A stretch of 59,800 nt of DNA, from assembly GCA_944320675.1 (NCBI GenBank), contig CALUIJ010000066.1, positions 1 through 59,800 on the forward strand, in the 5' to 3' direction. Below the pieces are notes generated by a model, which did not search any database, had not been told where the DNA came from, and saw only the letters and a list, made by a program, of their open reading frames with translations. Shown one piece after another: positions 15,981-23,477 of this stretch (position 1 is its first letter; every line of letters begins with the position of its first letter). The DNA is from an uncultured Prevotella sp. (lineage in GTDB: Bacteria; Bacteroidota; Bacteroidia; Bacteroidales; Bacteroidaceae). The position numbers were made by a program, and so were the translations under genes.

Positions 15981-16841
15981 ATGAGAAATCTTATATTAAT
16001 ATTCGTCTTGGCTCTTGCTCCTTATGTGTGCCGGGCTTATGTAGCGCAATATGAGAAGTCCGACAGCGTTAAAGTGATGAAACTGTTGGACGAGGCGCGC
16101 CGTCAGCCTAAGGATGTAAACATGGTGGTATATTTTGCCAGAAAGCTTCTTGGCCTGCCGTATGTCGGTCATACGCTTGAAGTGAACAAGACTGAACGGC
16201 TTGTCGTAAACCTGAGGCAGCTTGACTGTACTACGTATGTAGAGAATGTTACGGCACTCGCGTTGTGCATGAAGCAGAAACGGTATTCGTTCAAGGCGTT
16301 TTGTGATAATTTGCTCCTGATACGCTACCGCGGCGGAGGCGAGCCGCATTATGTCAGCCGCCTGCATTATTTTACTGATTGGATAAACGACAACACTGCG
16401 AAAGGCGTGTGCCGTGAGGTTCAAGCACCTAATCCTCCGTTTACGGCGGTTCAGACAATCAACGTGTATTACATGTCGGCTTATCCGTCGAAATATAAGA
16501 TGCTTAAGGACAATCCCGGATACGTCACTGAAATAGCCGAGACCGAAAAGGCCCTTAACCGTAGGTCGTACAGGTATATTCCAAAGACGAAGACGGCTGA
16601 CACGCCGGTGTTGAGACAGACGGTAAAAGACGGCGACATTATCGCCCTTACCACTACGCTTAAAGGACTTGACATACAGCACGTCGGTTTCGCCGTATGG
16701 CACGAGGACGGACTTCATCTTCTTAACGCTTCGAGCCTGAGACACAAGGTTGTTGAAGAACCTATGACTCTCCATGCCTATCTGCAAAAGCAACGCACGA
16801 TGACCGGCGTCAGGGTGGTAAGGCTTAATTTGCGGTTATAA
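15981..16841 (+). CDS. DUF1460 (NlpC/P60-like) exported hydrolase
   Basis: This 286-residue protein belongs to the DUF1460 / N-acetylmuramoyl-L-alanine amidase-like group of papain-fold cell-wall hydrolases. The start at 15981 gives a signal peptide (MRNLILIFVLALAPYVCRA); an in-frame ATG at 15948 lies in the repeat spacer and would bury it. The catalytic cysteine is expected in QLDCTTYVENVTAL (about residue 84) and the histidine in GLDIQHVGFAVWHEDGLHLL (about residue 234). The segment YVSRLHYFTDW is also typical. It probably cleaves peptidoglycan peptides in the periplasm. Repeat spacers stand on both sides of it, and no nearby gene explains its role. Confidence 0.87.
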   Translation: MRNLILIFVLALAPYVCRAYVAQYEKSDSVKVMKLLDEARRQPKDVNMVVYFARKLLGLPYVGHTLEVNKTERLVVNLRQLDCTTYVENVTALALCMKQKRYSFKAFCDNLLLIRYRGGGEPHYVSRLHYFTDWINDNTAKGVCREVQAPNPPFTAVQTINVYYMSAYPSKYKMLKDNPGYVTEIAETEKALNRRSYRYIPKTKTADTPVLRQTVKDGDIIALTTTLKGLDIQHVGFAVWHEDGLHLLNASSLRHKVVEEPMTLHAYLQKQRTMTGVRVVRLNLRL

Positions 16842-17016
16842 GGTTATGCGGTTATACGGTTGTGGGGTTTGCGGTTCCACGGCCATAAAACATTCCAACC
16901 GTACGACCTCACAACCGTAAAACCTCATAATATAACCTCACAACCGTACGACCCCATAACAACAAAACCCCATAAACGTATAACCCAACAACCGCAAAAC
17001 CTCATAACCGTACAAT
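16842..17016. repeat. Intergenic inverted-repeat spacer of iterated words (family 1)
   Basis: After the DUF1460 stop, GGTTATGCGGTTATACGGTT and related words run to about 16885. From about 16898 to 17012 the complementary words CAACCGTA, ACCTCAC, AAAACCTCAT and CCCCATAA repeat with changing order. The right half contains almost only A, C and a few T and G. The two halves can pair into a long imperfect stem. No coding potential is seen. Confidence 0.75.
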
Positions 17017-17418
17017 ATGTCATTGAAAGATTTTCTAAACCGTAACGACCGTTTCGCCGCAAACGCAGGGGCGAAGCTTGTAGAAGTGCGTGAAGGCTAC
17101 GCACGCGCAGAGATGACCGTAACAAGTGAACACCTCAATGCAGGGCGCGTATGCCAAGGCGGAGCACTGTTCACTTTGGCCGACCTTGCCATGGCCGCCG
17201 TCATGAACAGCCACGGCAAGCTTACGTTGAGTATAGAGAGCACAATATCGTTCATACGTTCGGCCGTCGAGGGCGATACGCTGACGGCCGAGGCCGTTGA
17301 GACAGTAAACCATCACAAGATACCGTACATCGAAGTTAAGATTACCAACCGTCACGGCGAGCTTGTCTGTGCGTTTACCGGCATCGCTTACCGTAAACAG
17401 CAAGACTTCGTTGTGTAG
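17017..17418 (+). CDS. PaaI-family hotdog-fold thioesterase
   Basis: This 133-residue single-domain hotdog protein carries the PaaI pattern: an N-terminal helix (FLNRNDRFAANAGAKLVEV), the central helix segment AGRVCQGGALFTLADLAMAA, and ESTISFIRSAVEGDTLTAEA in the strand region. Members hydrolyse acyl-CoA or aryl-CoA thioesters, usually as tetramers. The active-site position, usually Asp or Glu in the hot-dog helix, is filled by the Asp of TLADLA. The substrate is unknown, but hydroxyphenylacetyl-CoA-like or DHNA-CoA-like substrates are known for relatives. The menaquinone genes at 43.5-49 kb contain no DHNA-CoA thioesterase, so this protein is a possible but unproven candidate. Confidence 0.88.
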   Translation: MSLKDFLNRNDRFAANAGAKLVEVREGYARAEMTVTSEHLNAGRVCQGGALFTLADLAMAAVMNSHGKLTLSIESTISFIRSAVEGDTLTAEAVETVNHHKIPYIEVKITNRHGELVCAFTGIAYRKQQDFVV

Positions 17419-17455
17419 GGTTGTGACGTTTTGTGAACATTTAAGCCGTTATTGT

Positions 17456-17767
17456 TGTCATAATGTCAAACGTGAAATGCTCGGATCCGCCATGAAAATA
17501 GAGCGGTGTGGCTGCCGTTTGTTGTCTTTTACTATTGCCATCCGGCCGTTTTCATGACGGGACGTGGCGTTTTTGATAGTGAAACGCATCCTTTTACACG
17601 GCATAACATGGCCTTTTACAACACGAAAAGCCGTTGGAACCAACTGTTCCGGCGGCTTTTCTACATGTTTTTTACGCCTTTTTCGGCTCTTTTCAGCCGT
17701 TTTTATTGCACATGCGGCTTGTCCTTGCGCGCAATGTATTACGTATTAGTCACTTATGTTTGCACAC
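17456..17767 (+). repeat. Leader + 22-bp-period degenerate array + trailer element, copy A
   Basis: This gene-free stretch between two converging genes holds TGTCATAATG (17456-17465), GAAATGCTCG (17474-17483) and ATCCG (17485-17489). These are the same words, in the same order, as at 36197-36226. T-runs then begin at 17527, 17549, 17570, 17592, 17614, 17657, 17679 and 17700, that is, every 21-23 bases with one position (17636) lost. Units such as GAAACGCATCCTTTTAC and ATAACATGGCCTTTTAC align without gaps at 22 bases. It ends with TTTGCACAC (17759-17767), close to the TTTGCACGC of copy B. The open frames here are not coding, because the period of 22 is not a multiple of three and they have no coding signature. 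Confidence 0.7.
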
Positions 17768-17898
17768 GATTTATGGGCTTATTTCCGTCCTTGGCCCAAT
17801 TATTTCAAAACGTTGCCGTCGTGGAGCTTTAGCGGAAATCAAAGTGTAAGCAGATATTGGTAAAGGCATAACTTCTTAATTCTTAACTCTTAATTCAT

Positions 17899-19719
17899 TT
17901 AGTCTTCCGATAGGTCGGCCACCATTTTGCGGTACATGGCGTACATGTGCGTGCGTGAAATGTAACCAAGCAAATGGTTGTCGCCGTCAAGTACGGGGAG
18001 CATTGTCGAGTCGGTCGTGTCGAACCGCTTCATGACCTCTTCCATTGTGTCGTTCACCGAGAGCGTGGCCTCGGGCTGCGCCATCAGTTGTTTTACCTTG
18101 AAATGGTGGTAAAGCTCAGTGCGGAACACGATGTGGCGCAGCTTTGTGATGTCTATCTCGCCGAGCAGGTTGCCTGCGTCGTCGAGCACAGGCAACACGT
18201 TCTTATGGCTTTTGCTTATGGAGTGTACTAACGAGGCGAGATCCTTGTCGGGATCAACTGGCGTATAGTTCTTGTCGATCACGCTGTCGAGGCTCATCAG
18301 TGTCAGCACGGCGCGGTCGGTGTGGTGTGTTATCAGCTTGCCCTGGCGCGCAAGCCGCATGCCGTAAATGCTGTGCGGCTCGAATATTATTATCGTAAGA
18401 TAAGAGCAGATGCTCACTATCATCAGCGGAATGAACATCTGGTAGCCCCCGGTTATTTCAGCTATTAGGAATATGCCCGTAAGCGGAGCGTGCATTACTC
18501 CGGCCATGACGGCGGCCATGCCGAGAAGTGCGAAATTCTTTTCAGGCAGGTACACCCCAATCTCGTAGATGTTCCATACGCGGGCGAATAGGAATCCGGC
18601 GAACGCGCCGATAAACAACGACGGCGCGAACGTTCCGCCACAACCGCCGCCGCCGTTTGTCGCCGAAGTGGCGAACACTTTCGTAATAAGCACCATGCCT
18701 ACGTATGGCACAAGCATCTCGCCGTGGCCGTAGAAAGGAGAGTTGTGGAGCAGTGTGTTCCAGTCGGCTTCCGTCCTGCCGCTGAGCAGTATGTTGATGC
18801 TGCCGTATCCTTCGCCGTAAAGCGAAGGGAAGAATAATATCAACGGGCTTAGTATCAATGCGCCGAGCAGAAGCTTTGCCACAGGCTTGTCCTTAAGCTT
18901 GGCGAAGATTGATTCGCATGCGCCCATGGCGCGGATGAAGTAGAGGCTGACAAGGCCGCCGAACACTCCGAGCAGGATGTTGGCCGGTATGCGTTCCACC
19001 GGCCACGGATTGTCAAGAGTGAATACGAACAGCGATTCGCTTCCGGTGAAAATATAGGTGAAGCACGTTGCCGTCACGCTTGAAATCAGGATCGGCAACA
19101 GTGAAGCCATCGTAAGGTCGATCATCAGTACTTCAAGCGTGAACACGAGTCCGGCTATCGGCGCCTTGAATATGCCTGCTATGGCCGCCGCCGCTCCACA
19201 GCCAACGAGCAGCATCAGCGTCTTATTGTCCATCTTGAACAGTTGTCCGAGGTTACTGCCAATGGCGGAGCCCGTAAGCACGATTGGAGCCTCGGCTCCC
19301 ACACTGCCGCCGAAACCGATGGTTATGGCCGATGCAATAACCGAACTCCAGCAGTTGTGCCCTTTCAGCCGGCTCCGCTTGCTGCTTATGGCGTACAGTA
19401 TGCGTGTTATTCCGTGGCTTATTTCGTCCTTTACGACGTAACGGACGAAAAGCGACGTTATGTAGATGCCGATGACAGGGTAGACTAAGTACAGCCAGTT
19501 GAATGTGTTCACGTCGAACCTTGATGTAAGCAGATGGGCTATCTGGCGGATCAGTCCGTGCAGTACGAACGCCGCTATGGCCGCGAACAAGCCGACAAGG
19601 AAACTTAGTATGAGGGTGAATTGTCGGTCGGTGATGTACTGTTCGCGCAGTTTTATTACACGTTGCATGAACGTCTGTTTGTCAGGCGCTATCTCGGCTT
19701 CAATGTTTGTTTGGCTCAT
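17899..19719 (-). CDS. ClC-family chloride channel/antiporter with C-terminal CBS pair
   Basis: This 606-residue protein has a ClC membrane domain (about residues 35-440) followed by two CBS domains (about 465-520 and 545-600). The gating-glutamate block is GFGGSVGAEAPIV (E143). The later block GIFKAPIAGLVFTLEVLMI corresponds to the E. coli segment with the proton glutamate; here the second of the two acidic positions is V196 rather than E. The canonical anion-filter block GSGIP appears only as SHGIT (101-105). Both suggest anion selectivity and coupling unlike ClC-ec1. CBS domains usually bind adenine nucleotides and regulate gating. It lies downstream of tsaC on the same strand after a 233-base gap. 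Its 3' flank has the words TTAATTCTTAACTCTTAA. Confidence 0.93.
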   Translation of the reverse strand: MSQTNIEAEIAPDKQTFMQRVIKLREQYITDRQFTLILSFLVGLFAAIAAFVLHGLIRQIAHLLTSRFDVNTFNWLYLVYPVIGIYITSLFVRYVVKDEISHGITRILYAISSKRSRLKGHNCWSSVIASAITIGFGGSVGAEAPIVLTGSAIGSNLGQLFKMDNKTLMLLVGCGAAAAIAGIFKAPIAGLVFTLEVLMIDLTMASLLPILISSVTATCFTYIFTGSESLFVFTLDNPWPVERIPANILLGVFGGLVSLYFIRAMGACESIFAKLKDKPVAKLLLGALILSPLILFFPSLYGEGYGSINILLSGRTEADWNTLLHNSPFYGHGEMLVPYVGMVLITKVFATSATNGGGGCGGTFAPSLFIGAFAGFLFARVWNIYEIGVYLPEKNFALLGMAAVMAGVMHAPLTGIFLIAEITGGYQMFIPLMIVSICSYLTIIIFEPHSIYGMRLARQGKLITHHTDRAVLTLMSLDSVIDKNYTPVDPDKDLASLVHSISKSHKNVLPVLDDAGNLLGEIDITKLRHIVFRTELYHHFKVKQLMAQPEATLSVNDTMEEVMKRFDTTDSTMLPVLDGDNHLLGYISRTHMYAMYRKMVADLSED

Positions 19720-19952
19720 TTCAATTCATCGCATTTTATAAAGTATGAATGATAGGGAATGGATAGGGACTGGTATGTTGCCCTGCCGCATGTGCGCATG
19801 CGTCTGTAAAAATCAAATCGGTCATCAGGCCGTACAAGAACCACTTTTAGCTTTGGGACGAAATTCTTCGGACGCCTTGACCGCTTGTGCACAAAGCCGG
19901 ATGATCGGTTGGGAGGTGGATGCAGATTCTTAGTCCTTACTCATTGGTAGTG

Positions 19953-20522
19953 TCATTTCCTGATTATTTCAATCTCTCCGTTTGTCCTTATTCTTATTAT
20001 GCTTGAAGGTGTGTGCGGCTGTTTTTCTTGTCTTCTGCTGAAGCATACGTAGTCAACGGATGCCAACAGCTCTTCGTCGATGTCCTTATAATTCTCGGCT
20101 GCAGGCTCGCCGCTGATGTTGGCGCTTGTCGACACGATGGGTTTTTGGAACCTATAGCAAAGTTCTTTGGAGAATGGTTCCTGCGTTATGCGCATGGCAA
20201 TGCTTCCGTCCTCGGCTATGAGGTTTGGAGCCAGGTTTGCTGCGTTGTCAAATATTACTGTTGTAGGCTTCGTAGCCAGTTCCATTACCTGCCATGCCAC
20301 TTCGGGCACGTTGCGTACGTACCGTTGCAGTCTTACGGTTGAGTCGACAAGGCATATCAAGGCTTTTGAGTCGTCCCTGTGTTTTATCTTGTAAACTTTC
20401 GCCACTGCTTCGGCGTTGGTCGCGTCGCATCCTATTCCCCATACCGTGTCTGTAGGGTAGAGTATTACGCCGCCGTTCTTCATTACTTCAACCGCTTTCC
20501 TTATATCGTCTTGTTGGTTCAT
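19953..20522 (-). CDS. tsaC: L-threonylcarbamoyladenylate synthase
   Basis: This 189-residue YrdC-domain protein makes threonylcarbamoyl-AMP from threonine, bicarbonate and ATP, the first step of t6A37 tRNA modification. The blocks are YPTDTVWGIGCDATN, KVYKIKHRDDSKAL and STSANISGEPA. The length corresponds to the short TsaC type without the Sua5 C-terminal domain. Two tandem copies of a repeat with -7 boxes lie 80-190 bases upstream (20601-20714). The spacer to the following ClC gene (19720-19952) shows no gene or hairpin that I can support. Confidence 0.93.
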   Translation of the reverse strand: MNQQDDIRKAVEVMKNGGVILYPTDTVWGIGCDATNAEAVAKVYKIKHRDDSKALICLVDSTVRLQRYVRNVPEVAWQVMELATKPTTVIFDNAANLAPNLIAEDGSIAMRITQEPFSKELCYRFQKPIVSTSANISGEPAAENYKDIDEELLASVDYVCFSRRQEKQPHTPSSIIRIRTNGEIEIIRK

Positions 20523-20600
20523 CGTTATTATTTTATTATGGGTTTGAATTTTATACTTATTATAATGTTCAGGCCAAGGGAAAAACTTACTTGCATTTTT

Positions 20601-20714
20601 CCGAGGTGCAGTTTATCTTATGCAAAGATAGTGCAAACCGAGAGCCGAATCGTCAAGCTTGCTTGAACGTTATGCCGAGGTGCAGCTTATCTTATGCAAA
20701 GATAGTGCAAATCG
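20601..20714 (-). repeat. Tandem 40-bp repeat carrying duplicate -7 boxes upstream of tsaC
   Basis: A 40-bp sequence starting CCGAGGTGCAG and ending GATAGTGCAAA(C/T)CG occurs at 20601-20640 and again at 20675-20714 with two mismatches, 74 bases apart. Each copy contains CAAAGATA (20623-20630 and 20697-20704), which reads TATCTTTG on the minus strand, a perfect TAnnTTTG -7 box facing tsaC. The centre TATCTT-atgc-AAAGATA is nearly palindromic. The downstream copy would give a leader of about 95 bases. Confidence 0.75.
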
Positions 20715-20796
20715 TGAGAAATGCAAAATAAAAGCGGTATGAAATGAATTTTAGAGGAATGAAAGGGAAATGACTCCAAGGTACGGAAGAAATGAG

Positions 20797-20853
20797 AATG
20801 GGAGTTTATGATTGTTTTCTCTTAAAAACGCAAGATAATCATAAACTCCCATT
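20797..20853 (-). terminator. Perfect 17-bp hairpin after the ROK kinase
   Basis: AATGGGAGTTTATGATT (20797-20813) and its exact inverse at 20837-20853 form a 17-bp stem with a 23-base loop. It lies 27 bases past the ROK kinase stop on the minus strand and separates that gene from tsaC. Confidence 0.75.
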
Positions 20854-20879
20854 TCTTGATGTTGCCGTTTAAGGAAGCG

Positions 20880-21872
20880 TTATTTGTTTTCTTCCTGTAT
20901 GTCCCATCCTATGGCGCTTGCCCCGAGTACGGCAGCCGAAGAACCGTCGAGCCCGCTTATCAGGAACTGAGCCTTGCCCTTGAAAACGGGCATTACATGT
21001 TCATCGTAACTCTTTTTTATCGGGTTCATTATCAAGTCGCCGGCTTTAGTGAGTCCTCCGAAGAAGATAAACGCCTCGGGCGAAGAGAATGCGGCGAAGT
21101 CGGCACAAGCTTCGCCGAGCATTTTGCCGGTGAAGTCGTAAACCTGTTTTGCCAGTTCGTCGCCTTTTCCAGCGGCGATTGATACGTCGAGCGAAGTTAT
21201 GTCTTCAGGCTTAACGTCGCGGAGCAATGAAGGTGTGTCGGTCGTGGCTAAAAATTCGCGTGCGGTGCGAGCTACGCCTGTTGCGGAACAATATGCTTCA
21301 AGGCATCCCGTGCGGCCGCATCCGCACGAGCGTCCGTTTTCGCGGCGCATGATGACATGGCCCAATTCCCCGGCGAATCCGTCGCAGCCGTAAACCAACT
21401 GGCCGTTGACGACAATACCCGAACCTACGCCTGTGCCGAGCGTAAGGACTATGAAGTTTTTCATTCCGCGGGCTACGCCGTAAGTCATTTCTCCTATGGC
21501 GGCGGCGTTTGCGTCGTTGGTTATCGCAACGGGTATGCCGAGTTTCTTGCTGAACATGTCGGCCAATGGCACGCAGCATTCATGCCCCCAGGCGATGTTC
21601 GGGGCGTATTCTATTGTTCCTTTGTAATAGTTTGCGTTCGGGGCTCCGATTCCCATAGCCTTGATTTTGTCGATGCCGCCTACTTGGTCGATTATTATCT
21701 GCAATGCTTCGACTGAGGCGTTGACGTAATCATCAACGTTGTTGTAGGCTTGTGTCTTTATCGCGGTGGTCGCTTTAATGTCGCCGCGGCTGTCTACTAT
21801 ACCGAATACGGAGTTAGTTCCGCCAAGGTCAAGTCCGATGACGTATGGCTTTATCGTTGGTTGTGACATCAT
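20880..21872 (-). CDS. ROK-family sugar kinase (glucokinase-like)
   Basis: This 330-residue ROK kinase has an N-terminal phosphate-binding block (VIGLDLGGTNSVFGIVDS), VLTLGTGVGSGIVVNGQLV and the ROK zinc-binding signature CGCGRTGCLEAYCSATGV. The catalytic Asp is expected in ITNDANAAAIGEM (about residue 117). Members phosphorylate glucose, N-acetylmannosamine and other hexoses or act as repressors; with no DNA-binding domain, this one is an enzyme. In Bacteroidales the close relatives are annotated as glucokinase. A -7 box at 21910-21917 lies 38 bases upstream and a perfect hairpin follows the stop, so the gene is monocistronic. Confidence 0.92.
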   Translation of the reverse strand: MMSQPTIKPYVIGLDLGGTNSVFGIVDSRGDIKATTAIKTQAYNNVDDYVNASVEALQIIIDQVGGIDKIKAMGIGAPNANYYKGTIEYAPNIAWGHECCVPLADMFSKKLGIPVAITNDANAAAIGEMTYGVARGMKNFIVLTLGTGVGSGIVVNGQLVYGCDGFAGELGHVIMRRENGRSCGCGRTGCLEAYCSATGVARTAREFLATTDTPSLLRDVKPEDITSLDVSIAAGKGDELAKQVYDFTGKMLGEACADFAAFSSPEAFIFFGGLTKAGDLIMNPIKKSYDEHVMPVFKGKAQFLISGLDGSSAAVLGASAIGWDIQEENK

Positions 21873-21909
21873 GATATTTATAAAATTTGAATTTTGATTC
21901 CAATATCTG

Positions 21910-21917
21910 CAAAGGTA
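21910..21917 (-). promoter_or_regulatory. Bacteroidetes -7 box for the ROK kinase
   Basis: CAAAGGTA reads TACCTTTG on the minus strand, an exact TAnnTTTG match 38 bases before the ROK start. The divergent LysE gene has only an imperfect element (caattttg, 21980-21987) a few bases before its ATG at 21996. Confidence 0.6.
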
Positions 21918-21995
21918 TCAAAATTATCATATACGGCAAACTTTTATCGGCAAAATTTGTTTCTTTCGTAAAAAATTAGCAATTTTGCACGCGTT

Positions 21996-22664
21996 ATGCC
22001 GTTTCAGTTTCATTTAGACATACTTGATTGGATTTTCAAGGGCATGCTTATCGGCATCGTCGCGTCGGCGCCGATGGGTCCTGTCGGCGTGTTGTGCATC
22101 CAGCGTACGCTCAATAAGGGACGTTGGTATGGATTTGTTACAGGAGTAGGGGCGACGGTGAGCGATTTCATTTACGCCTTGATAACGGGATTCGGGATGA
22201 GTTTCGTCATGGATCTTATCAACAACAACCAAAACCGCTTTATCCTTCAGATAACAGGAAGCGTAATGCTGATGGTGTTCGGGATATATTGCTATCGATC
22301 CGACCCTACTAAGAAGATACATGTAAGCGGTAATAAGAAAGGCACGCTTATCCACAATGGCGTGACGGCGTTTCTTGTCACCTTCTCAAATCCACTTATC
22401 ATATTCTTGTTCATGGCTGCGTTCGCCCAGTTCGCTTTCGTCATTCCAAAGCATCCTTTGCATATGTGCGTAGGCTATTTCAGCATTATCTGCGGAGCGT
22501 TGTTGTGGTGGTTCGGGCTGACATGGCTTATCGACAAGGTTAGGAACAAGTTTGATAACAGCAGCATTGTCATTATTAATAAGATTATCGGTAGCGTTGT
22601 CATGATTTTCTCGCTCATCGTGCTTATCGGAACGGTGTTCAATCTTTATACGTTTCATTATTAG
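21996..22664 (+). CDS. LysE-family exporter
   Basis: This 222-residue membrane protein has six hydrophobic segments and the LysE/RhtB N-terminal signature (GMLIGIVASAPMGPVGVLCI, then QRTLNKGRWYGFVTGVGATV). Such proteins export amino acids or related small molecules by proton exchange; the substrate is not readable. The internal segment FLVTFSNPLIIFLFMAAFAQ carries the NP motif that the family conserves. The start at 21996 lies only about 8 bases after the best -7-like sequence, so the leader must be very short. A repeat spacer of family 1 separates it from the DUF4924 gene. Confidence 0.9.
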   Translation: MPFQFHLDILDWIFKGMLIGIVASAPMGPVGVLCIQRTLNKGRWYGFVTGVGATVSDFIYALITGFGMSFVMDLINNNQNRFILQITGSVMLMVFGIYCYRSDPTKKIHVSGNKKGTLIHNGVTAFLVTFSNPLIIFLFMAAFAQFAFVIPKHPLHMCVGYFSIICGALLWWFGLTWLIDKVRNKFDNSSIVIINKIIGSVVMIFSLIVLIGTVFNLYTFHY

Positions 22665-22789
22665 TTTAAGGTTGTGCGGCTTTATTGCATGAGGTCATGC
22701 GGTGTGCGGCATTACGAATTTTTAGCCATAAGCCCGGCAACCGTAGGACAGATGACCGTACAATTCCATAACCACATAATTCCGAAAAA
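22665..22789. repeat. Intergenic inverted-repeat spacer of iterated words (family 1)
   Basis: GGTTGTGCGG (22670-22679) and GAGGTCATGCGGTGTGCGG (about 22691-22709) on the left face GCAACCGTAGGACAGATGAC and CCATAACCACATAATTCC on the right (about 22737-22786). This is a more decayed member than the spacers near 16 and 17 kb, but it has the same words and the same G-rich-left, C-rich-right polarity. Confidence 0.6.
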
Positions 22790-23335
22790 ATGTTCATATC
22801 ACAAGAATTAAGAAAGAAAAATATTGCTGAATACCTGTTGTACATGTGGCAGGTCGAGGATCTTATAAGGGCGTACGGTTGCAGTCTTAGCCGGATACGC
22901 CGCGAGTATGTAGAACGGTTTGATTATACTGACGGGCAGAAGGAAGAAATGACCGACTGGTATGGCAACCTTGTAAGGATGATGAATCAGGAAGGGTGCC
23001 GTGAGAAAGGGCATTTGCAGATTAACAAGATCGTGATGCAACAGTTGGTCGAATTGAACGCCCAGTTGCTTCAAAGTACAAAATTCCCATTCTACAACAG
23101 CGAATATTACAAGGTGTTGCCGTTCATCGTTGAGTTGCGCCGCCGTGGTGCCGATAACGGCGAGAATGAGATTGAAACCTGTTTCAACGCCTTGTACGGA
23201 GTGATGATGCTAAGGTTGCAGAAAAAGAAGATAAGTCCGGACACCGAACATGCAATTAAGGAGATAACCACGTTCATCGGCATGCTTTCAGATTATTACA
23301 TGAAGGATAAGGCGGAGCCGCTTGAATTTGATTGA
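22790..23335 (+). CDS. DUF4924 family protein
   Basis: This 181-residue soluble protein is almost entirely predicted helix, with MFISQELRKKNIAEYLLYMW at the N-terminus, then QVEDLIRAYGCSLSRI, and a C-terminal FIGMLSDYYMKDKAEPLEFD. These match DUF4924, a family that I know only from Bacteroidetes and for which no function is established. There is no signal peptide or membrane segment. It sits between two repeat spacers and upstream of prfC on the same strand. Co-transcription with prfC is possible, but the 142-base spacer can form a hairpin. Confidence 0.85.
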   Translation: MFISQELRKKNIAEYLLYMWQVEDLIRAYGCSLSRIRREYVERFDYTDGQKEEMTDWYGNLVRMMNQEGCREKGHLQINKIVMQQLVELNAQLLQSTKFPFYNSEYYKVLPFIVELRRRGADNGENEIETCFNALYGVMMLRLQKKKISPDTEHAIKEITTFIGMLSDYYMKDKAEPLEFD

Positions 23336-23477
23336 TTTTTAATCTTAGGTGTGCGGTTGTTTTGCGGTTATAAGGTTTTATGGTCATAAGGTTTTGCTGT
23401 GGCTGTTTAATCAAAGGCCTTTAATCCTACAACCTCACAACCCCATACCCCCACAACCCCATAAACCGTAAACAACA
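23336..23477. repeat. Intergenic inverted-repeat spacer of iterated words (family 1)
   Basis: GTGCGGTTGTTTTGCGGTTA followed by TAAGGTTTTATGGTCATAAGG on the left (23350-23395) is matched by ACAACCTCACAACCCCATA and CCACAACCCCATAAACCGTA on the right (23427-23471). The two sides pair imperfectly around a central stretch of about 30 bases. It forms the whole spacer between the DUF4924 gene and prfC. Confidence 0.7.

Noticed and set aside
17506-17849. Several overlapping plus-strand frames of 61-108 codons
   Set aside because: They run through the 22-bp-period array; the translations are T/F-rich and differ by frame, as expected for T-tract repeats.
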